Below are positions 57,315 through 64,000 of a stretch of DNA of 64,000 bases, one piece after another. Position 1 is the first letter of the stretch; each line of letters begins with the position of its first letter. A model generated the notes under the pieces. It was not told where the DNA came from. It ran no database searches and saw only the letters and a list, made by a program, of their open reading frames with translations. The translations under genes and the position numbers were made by a program. Location of the stretch: the NCBI GenBank assembly GCA_023213315.1, contig JAKCPI010005029.1:1-64000 (forward strand). The letters are read 5' to 3'. The stretch comes from Euborellia annulipes (taxonomy: Eukaryota > Arthropoda > Insecta > Dermaptera > Anisolabididae).

Positions 57315-57980
57315 GGGGTGTACAAGAGAAAAGTGGTCTTCAAACAATTTTTAATGCAAAATGAGAATATACATTTTAAAGAGCATTTAAAAATGAATTT
57401 TAATCAAAATCGTTAGAACTTGTTCAGGAGCCTACATATTGTAGGTACGTGGATGGCAACCACGAGCTGCCCGAGCTGGTACAGGCAGTCCTTCAGTTGT
57501 TTAAATGTCTGTCTCTTCCTTCCTCTTTTTAACAGGCGTCAGACCGTGCAATGGGCCGGCCTGTCCATTTCTTCGGGTCGTAAAAACGTATGTTAGGGTT
57601 GGAGGGAAAGAGTGAGGTCCTCCGACCCCGCAGCGCGGGACAAGGCGAGGAGAGAAGAACAAGAAGAATCAAAATCGTTAGAACGAATTTTAAGAAAATC
57701 GAAATAAACTGAAAAAGTACATCAGTAAAGTACTAGTACTCTTTGGCCCATTTTGTTTAAATTTAGATTCATGTTTTGTGACACGGGTACCTAAATTAAA
57801 TATCAAATTTCAATCTCCTAGCTCCTCTTTTAATTCTTGAGAAATTTTGTTCACAGAAAGATAGAACTCAGGGCTCTCAAAAAGTGAATTCATATAAAAA
57901 TCTCAACATCGAATTTGTGACATGAAACCAATACTTCACCCTTACATATATTACATATTTAGGTAAGAAGAAGTAAAAAT
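57315..57980. mobile_element. ACTTTCTC-family fragment interrupted by a retroposon
   Basis: 57330-57420 and 57667-57975 together match the arm sequence at 6360-6820 (AAGTGGTCTTCAAA, GTACATCAGTAAAGTACTAG). The 57420-57666 insertion splits it. Confidence 0.7.
57420..57666 (+). mobile_element. Short retroposon with 18-bp target duplication
   Basis: AATCAAAATCGTTAGAAC is present at both 57402-57419 and 57667-57684. The 247-bp insert has an ordinary-GC body (CACGAGCTGCCCGAGCTGG and so on) and ends in a GAAGAACAAGAAG tail. Long duplication plus a short-repeat tail indicates target-primed reverse transcription. I do not see a clear tRNA promoter, so its parent RNA is unknown. Confidence 0.8.
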
Positions 57981-58129
57981 TGTGGATAAAACCAATTTTG
58001 GACGATTTTAACCCCTTTTGACCAGAGCCCGGGTCAAAATCTAAAAAAGTGTATTTTTACCCATTTCGATCTTATTCAGAAAAATATTATTTTATAATAA
58101 TTCTCATTTTAAGAATAGACTTATTAAAA

Positions 58130-59800
58130 AAAAAAAAAAAAATTAATGAATTACACCATACGTTTACCGAGATCAGAGTCACTGGTCACATTTACAATTT
58201 GTACCAGTGCATAAGGATCTCGGAGAATAGGAAGTCATATTTGAACCCTGTTATTCAATGGTGTGTCAAAGACCAAATATCGAGTTTTGAGAAAATCAAC
58301 ATTAAAGTTTTTCTGATTTAAATTGTTTTTATTAGATTATATATCATTTTTTTTGTCAATTGTGCAAGTAAATACTGTAATTATGGCAGATATTCATAAA
58401 TTATCTTTAAAAATATGACTAATTTAGAGAAAAAAAATAAAATATAAAAAATTATTTTTACAAAATTCTCTATGTGCGATATATGTTTGTAAATAATGCT
58501 TCAAAGTCCCTTGACCCATGATTGAAAAATTCTCTAAGTCCAATTATATTTGCAAAAATGCTTCAAAGTCTCTTTATATTTAATACTAGTAGCATAGAAA
58601 CTTTTTATCAAAATCACATTCATCAATTTTAAATAGTATTAATATTTTAAAATTAAATACAAAGTGATATCAAAATTTTCTCATCAATTAATTTCTGAAT
58701 AAATAGCTTGGAATCAGTAAATCAAAGTTATAATAATGAAATAGACTTAATATTACGGCCACTTCAACCTAACCTAACCTAATATTGTTTATTTTGTTGT
58801 CTTTTCGAAATCGCACTGATCCTCATCCTCATCTTCATTTTCATTATCAGGAATAATATCAAAAAATTAAATTTTGACGTCTACGAATTCAGAGAAAATT
58901 TTCTCATTTTTCAAAAAAAAAAAATGATTTTTGTTTATTTAAGGGAAAAAAATATATATAATATTATTTGGTAAATAACTTTTTATTGGTTGTTAAAATC
59001 ACACTGGTTAAAACTCAATTAAACGATATTAATTTATTGTTAATTGGAAAATTATATATATATTAATATATATATATATATAGTTCATAGAAAAAGATAG
59101 AAAACATTATAGAATTAGGCTAAAAGAAAGTAAAAAATGAATTATAATATAACTATTGATAATTTTTGTAGGTTATGAAATACTTGTATTAAATTTCAAC
59201 AAATGGAATATAGTAATAGTGTATTGAATATATAAATTTGAAATAAATAAAATTAATATTTTCTTGAGTTTATATTAAATACCTCTAAACAATAGCGATG
59301 CCGGTGTTCATAATTGAAAATACTTAGGGCATAAACGCAACAATATATCTCAACCGTATAGTTGTTTACGATGTCTTGCACTTGACGCATAAATGAAAAA
59401 TTGTTCTTTTCAAATTAAGTATTACGAAACAACATGTTAAGTACATAAATCATTATTGAAAAATGTAAAATCCTGCATTGAAATATTGTAAAAATAATTT
59501 TATGCTTTTACATTAAAAATAAATTTTTTTAGGACATATTTCATAAAAAATACTATTAATTAAAGCATTTGAAACAATATTCCATGCTTAACTCAATTTT
59601 GAATTTTTTGGTCTTTGACACACCATTGAATAACAGGGTTCATTTATGCCCCGATTAAAAAAATTGTTTTTTTTCTTGGGTTCCTATGTATATCTGAAAC
59701 ACACTTACTTTGCCATTGGCCAAATGGTTTTTCCGACGGCCATTTAATTAAGTTAAAAAATAAAAAAAAAAAAACACCATACGTTTCGTCCATGATGTGT
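58130..59800. other. AT-rich intron sequence with distant inverted repeats
   Basis: 58245-58282 (CTGTTATTCAATGGTGTGTC) is inverted at 59597-59640, and ACACCATACGTTT occurs at 58152 and 59774. The two may be ends of an old 1.6-kb element. The rest is unique AT-rich sequence, with no exon seen. Confidence 0.45.
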
Positions 59801-59954
59801 TCTATAAAATGTAGGACCTAATTAACTGGTAGCTCAACTTGAGAGAGACATATGACTAGTCTTCTGTCCTCAGATGTTAAAGACTGCATTCTTTAGTAAG
59901 TAAATATTAACTAAATTTTTTTCAAAAATTTATTTTAATTTTGCAATTATTTAC

Positions 59955-61042
59955 CTGTTGTGGTGCTGTTGAATAGTGCCGTTGATTTGTATTTCCCGTT
60001 GTTTGAATATTATGGCGTTTATCGGACCCAGCTATACGGTTTGAAGCTCCTCCTGAAGCCTGTTGAATGTTATTTAACATATATGAGGAAGACTTGTCGA
60101 CAGTCGTTTTATTATTGTTGTAAATATTATAGGGCATTGAGGAATGAGATTGTTGCTGTTGCTGTTGTTGATGATGTTGTTGCGAATGTTGCTGTTGGTG
60201 TTGATATTTAGATACATGACTGTATTGGTAACCACTTGTTGAAATATTATTATTATTATTTTGTACGGGTTGGTTAGGGAAGCGATTAAAGTTCGGATAT
60301 GCACTTGGAGTCCGACTTAAATTATCCGACTTAGGAGGGGGGGGAAATTTGTTGTTGTATCAACGTTTGATTAATAGATTGAGATTGATGAATTGTCATC
60401 CTTTGATGGTGAGCGATACTTTCCTTATTAACATTTCGATTTGGATGAAAATTAGAGAGCGCAGCAATTGGAGGTAAATTATGTCTTGGAGATTTGTTAG
60501 TTTGTGCTTGTGACATGGAATAATGGTGATAATTTGCTGTCGAAACATTAGCTGCTTTGTTCGCATTGTATAATGAGTTTGTGGAATTATTGTTTGTAAT
60601 CCGCGAGGTAGGACTTGCTCGAGGTGGGTCTTTATGATGGTATGGAGTAACATTATCTTTTTTTAATGAATTTGAAGAGGAGGGTGGAGGTGAAGACCAA
60701 TAAGATATACTTGAAGGAACCATAGTATTGGCAGACGACGGTGGAATTGGAGGAGTTGGTGGTGGTGGTAAGTTCCCAAATGAAGTTACAACCGAATGGG
60801 AAGGTGTTGTAACGAGAACTGAAGCTGATCGAGAGGGATAAACACAAGCACCATCTTCAGTATTAGCATCAGTTGCAGATACTCCTGAAACTGAAGGGTC
60901 GTGAGATGGTCCTCCATTTGCGCCACCTCCATTTCCACAAGAGTCACCTTGGATGGCTGCCACCGGAGACGGCAAGCCTTGAAAGTATTGGCGTGCCCCT
61001 TCCAATACATTGTTAAACGAAACATCCATACCAAGTTGTGAA
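59955..61042 (-). CDS. BCOR: BCOR-family corepressor, exon A (N-terminal region, one-base frame break)
   Basis: The acceptor ACAG (61044-61043) precedes TTCACAACTTGGT and an ATG at 61029, which I take as the likely start. The product begins MDVSFNNVLEGARQYFQGLP, then is rich in Ser/Pro/Asn with PPPPTPPIPPSS. The frame runs from 61029 to a G8 run (60337-60344, C8 on the coding strand), where it hits a stop just beyond. The next frame, from the same point to 59955, is open, Gln/His-rich (HQQQHSQQHHQQQQQQQ) and ends at CAACAG|GTAAAT (59954-59953) in phase 0, which fits exon B. From ATG to exon end is 1075 nt, one more than a multiple of three, so the break is a single-base excess in the homopolymer. 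An assembly error, a polymorphism or a real lesion are all possible. Upstream exons, if any, are probably noncoding. No homology to vertebrate BCOR is obvious in this exon; the assignment rests on linkage. Confidence 0.75.
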
Positions 61043-61197
61043 CTGTAAATTAAATAAATAAACAATCTATTAATTATTATTCAATTTAAAAAGTATCAAG
61101 CTCTTAACATTACTTTTATTAATAATTACACTTTTTATATTCATTAACACCAATAAATTAAACAAAATTACTTAAATCTTAAACTGGTTCTAGACCA

Positions 61198-61640
61198 GGG
61201 GTGGCCAACCCAAATGATCTTGCGGGCCACTTTGGAAATACATCATAACTCCGCTGCCGCCAGGGGTGTAGTGGAGAAGGAACGCGTGAGAACGGCGTTC
61301 CCACACTGGTTTCACTCATAAAAAAATAAAATAAATAATAATAACAAAATTAAAATTATTTACGCAAGTAAATAAAATAATCCTTTACAAACTAATTTAA
61401 GATATGAGTAGTTCATAGTCTAGAGTTGCACCATTTCACTATTAATTTTTTCTAAAATTTTCCGGGGGAGGGCCTCCGGAAGCACCCCCCCCTCCATTGA
61501 TAAGTCATGTATTTAGCGTTCCCACACTGAAAATTTTGCCACTACACCACTGCTGGCCGCATATAAAATTATACTTGTATATTCCAAAATTAGTTTTAAA
61601 ACCACTATAGATATTTTTTTGAGGTGAAAAAAAAATTGTA
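61198..61640. mobile_element. hAT-type left end with a nested hAT element
   Basis: CAGGGGTGGCCAACCC at 61198 is a typical hAT end. Inside it, 61261-61552 (CAGGGGTGTAGTGG...CCACTACACCACTG) is a second element, flanked by GCTGCCGC and CTGGCCGC (5 of 8). Confidence 0.7.
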
Positions 61641-61649
61641 TAATGCAAG

Positions 61650-61870
61650 GAGTAGTGGCTGAATGAATAATTTATAATGAAGAGATAAAGGGAGCAAAAG
61701 CAAAATAAAGAAATTTTTTTTTTTTTGCTTTATTGAACAACAATGTTCCGATTCTTCCGGCCTTCATCAGGACATGTGTTTTATTTGCCTCAAGCTTAAA
61801 GGGGCTCTTGACTGAGTGATGGTCAATCTTGAACTAGAAGTCATGTCAACTGACGGATGTTCGCATTTAT
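61650..61870 (-). mobile_element. Relic of the hammerhead foldback family
   Basis: GGAGTAGTGGCTGAATGAAT matches the left flank of the 37971 element. The minus strand at 61741-61775 has TGTCCTGATGAAGGCCGG, the ribozyme 5' half, but the GAAAC/GTA half is lost. Confidence 0.7.
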
Positions 61871-61979
61871 GTTATGAGATGCCAAAGAATAAAATAATAC
61901 TATATAATTTTTTTAATGTATTTTTAAGAAATAAAGAATTATATATATCATGTGTTGGTCCATGAGGTAATTATGAAAA

Positions 61980-62105
61980 ACATATAACCAAGTATTTATT
62001 AATTTAAACAAGCGAAAAATGTAGGTACCGCCGGGAGTTGCACCACGGATCTTGTCGATTTACGCTCAACACGCCCTACTGTTGGACCACAGTACGCACT
62101 CGCTT
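61980..62105 (-). mobile_element. tRNA-like SINE relic
   Basis: The minus strand has TGTGGTCCAACAGTAGGGCG and GGTGCAACTCCCGG, in A-box/B-box order but with a changed B box (GGTTC to GGTGC). Confidence 0.5.
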
Positions 62106-62269
62106 ATTTAAATTATGATAGATCGCTGATTTCAGTCTACTAGAGAAACGCCGCTCAAATCAAGCGTTCAGATTTCTCCGTTACTGAGGCGCGATCTAGA
62201 TGGACGTTTTGAGAAATTAACTCAATTATGCATTTAATAAATAAAGAATTATATATATCATGTGAAGCT

Positions 62270-62627
62270 AAGTTTGATAATATATTTAACGTCTCATGAT
62301 AGCTAAAAACGGAGATTTCAGTGCCTATTATCAAAAATTTTTCCTTACCCCCAGACCATCCGAAAATCGTCTGTCCGTCTAATTATGGTCTAATTATGGT
62401 AATCCTATCTTTAGGGACTTTGAACAAATTTTTAACTAACTTTTTTTATTTAAATAAACATTATAAGCAAATTATAACTGTTTTAAAAAGTGTGTCAAAA
62501 ACTGTGAAAAAATTGTTTCCATGAAGGTCACAATAGCCTTTTACAAACTAGAAAAAACTATTAGGGTTGGGGGGGGGGCCCGTATTATTAAGTAGCCCCG
62601 GGGCCGTCAAGTCTGTCTGCGGCCCTG
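62270..62627. mobile_element. hAT element, right part (GGCCGCAGACAG family)
   Basis: Matches 33480-33846, ending GTCTGTCTGCGGCCCTG. No left end is present nearby, so the copy is truncated. Confidence 0.8.
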
Positions 62628-62754
62628 GGTAGAAAGTAACGCCTTAGGGCATTAAAAATCCAATGAAATGATTTTTTTCTTTGTTGTTGTCATGTACAGT
62701 GAGCGCCACAATTAAGTCCCCACCCAGAGGTCTACCTGCCTTTAGGCCTTTCGA

Positions 62755-63043
62755 GAAGGCAACCATTTACGGAGGTCTGTCTATTGAGCCCCGGGGCCCT
62801 TGGGGTTCAACTAAAAACAAAATTTAATGAAAATTTCTCTTTGAGAGGCCCCGGGGCCCTTGGGGTTCAGAGATATTCGGTATTTTAAAAATATTTTTGT
62901 GTATGGAGGAGAAGGATATTTAAAAAAGACCACCCCCCCCAAAATAAAATTCAATATAAGGCCCCCTCTTCTAGTGCCGCCCCAGGCCCCCAATTGCTCG
63001 GTACGCGTAGGCAACCATTTACGGAGGTCTGTCTATTGAGTTG
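62755..63043. repeat. 32-bp direct repeat bracketing a G/C-rich segment
   Basis: GGCAACCATTTACGGAGGTC and 12 further bases occur at about 62758 and 63011. The segment between contains CCCCGGGGCCCTTGGGGTTC twice and the hAT-like CGGTACGC end seen at 26690. Confidence 0.75.
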
Positions 63044-63248
63044 CCTTGAAATGGAGATTCCTCTTGCAATTCTATAAACTCTATATTTTAATTTGGAGAG
63101 CAGTGAATTGATCTGATTTTAAAAATGTGGCTTATAAAAAAGTGAAAAATAACAAAATATTTCAGATAGCAGCAGTTGCGTCAATATTTAAAATTAAACA
63201 TCTGAATACGAACTAGTTTCTTAACCATAACTTTTCTATTATTATTAT

Positions 63249-63764
63249 CAGTGGCGGCTCGTGAGTTTAATGCCGGGGGGGCGCACCACCGGGGGGTCTG
63301 GGGGGCACCCAAGAGAACACTAAACCATACACACTAAATCACACTACATACCAATCACACATTCGTTAAACAGTTAGAATGCGGTTAAAAAAGTTAAGGA
63401 ACGCCGGCGAGCTGTGCGGCGACTAGCTGATGCTTCGCTCTGCGCATGCTCGGACGGCGTCCCAAAACTCCCATTCGGCTCAAGCTTACACGCGTCATAG
63501 CACCAGCAGCCCCCACCACACCTCTCTCCATATAACTGAATGTTGATGGATTGGGGCGTTCAGGACAGCGTCCAACGGCTATAAATACGCACTTTTCGAG
63601 CTATTTTTGCCTGTTTTTTCCCTATATTTTCGATGTACGCGACTGATAAAACACTGGTTAGTTAGATGTATAATTATAATTGAATGGGTATTTAATTATT
63701 TTTTACTTTTTCAAATCTTTAGGAGGGGCGGCGTCCGAGAGTCCTTATGGGAGAGCCGCCACTG
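63249..63764. mobile_element. hAT element with 8-bp duplication
   Basis: CAGTGGCGGCTCGTGAG...GGGAGAGCCGCCACTG is flanked by ATTATTAT on both sides (63241-63248 and 63765-63772). The target is a simple ATT repeat, so the duplication is less informative, but the ends are clear. 516 bp, no transposase. Confidence 0.88.
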
Positions 63765-63919
63765 ATTATTATTTATTTATAGGATCGAAACGTAGCTTAT
63801 TTTTATTAAAAATCTTGGACCTGATAAACCTCGATTTCTTTCTTTCTATTATACTTTTGGTCAATAATTTCATCTTTGAAATAACAGCAATTTTATTTAA
63901 CAAGACTGTTTTTTATTGA

Positions 63920-64000
63920 TGAGGCCAAACATCCCATGGCCCCCGGGAATCGAACCCAGGATCTCCGCCTTTCCGGGGCATAGGCGTGGTATCCATTGCA
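63920..64000 (-). mobile_element. tRNA-like sequence at window end
   Basis: The minus strand has CTGGGTTCGATTCCCGGG, a very good B box with a T-arm stem, preceded by GCAATGGATACCACGCC (A-box-like). The 5' part is cut by the window edge, so a true tRNA and a SINE cannot be separated. Confidence 0.5.

Noticed and set aside
61741..61775. Hammerhead ribozyme
   Set aside because: Only the 5' core and part of stem II remain. GAAA and the cleavage triplet are gone.

Overview
This is a stretch of an animal nuclear genome. It has introns of 81 bp to 24 kb with GT-AG junctions, tRNA-derived SINEs, Penelope-like elements with hammerhead ribozymes, hAT and mariner transposons, and no prokaryotic gene layout. 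AT-richness, Gln/Asn-rich coding exons and the transposon mix suggest an arthropod, probably an insect. I cannot name the species.

The one host gene I can support runs right to left on the minus strand from about 61.0 kb to 8.9 kb. It is a BCOR/BCORL1-family corepressor (the Drosophila relative is CG14073). Six exons join in frame: A 61042-59955, B 49687-47675, C 23425-21338, D 13740-13618, E 13536-13370, F 9091-8877. Exon A holds a plausible start ATG, exon B a PLDLS motif (CtBP-binding type) and a poly-Gln tract, exon C a basic nuclear region, and exons D-F ankyrin repeats strongly like those of vertebrate BCOR. The C-terminal PUFD domain is not seen and should lie left of the window. Exon A carries a one-base frame break at a G8 run.

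Nearly everything else is mobile or repetitive DNA. 0-7 kb: a 144-bp tandem array, a palindrome beside a Ty1/copia gag relic, a Penelope-like RT/GIY-YIG ORF with a downstream hammerhead motif, and a 2.4-kb foldback. 9.5-15.1 kb: a TTA-flanked foldback, three hAT elements with perfect 8-bp target duplications, and a partly palindromic mariner. 15.9-21.2 kb: a terminal-inverted-repeat element and a 4.1-kb hAT-ended composite containing a non-LTR relic. 23.8-28.6 kb: SINEs, an inverted pair of 160-bp tandem arrays, and 99-bp and A-rich tandem repeats. 29.6-40.2 kb: two small foldbacks carrying well-formed hammerhead ribozymes, many hAT elements, and a pair of inverted Penelope-type ends 6 kb apart. 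41.1-47.5 kb: a second such pair enclosing a non-LTR fragment and a 1.9-kb near-perfect hairpin. 49.7-60 kb: one intron filled with nested elements. 61-64 kb: more hAT, SINE and hammerhead relics.

The most interesting system is the set of hammerhead-bearing Penelope-type inverted repeats. At least three ribozymes (29863-29907, 38157-38200, 47440-47482) keep the catalytic core plus base-paired stems I and II.
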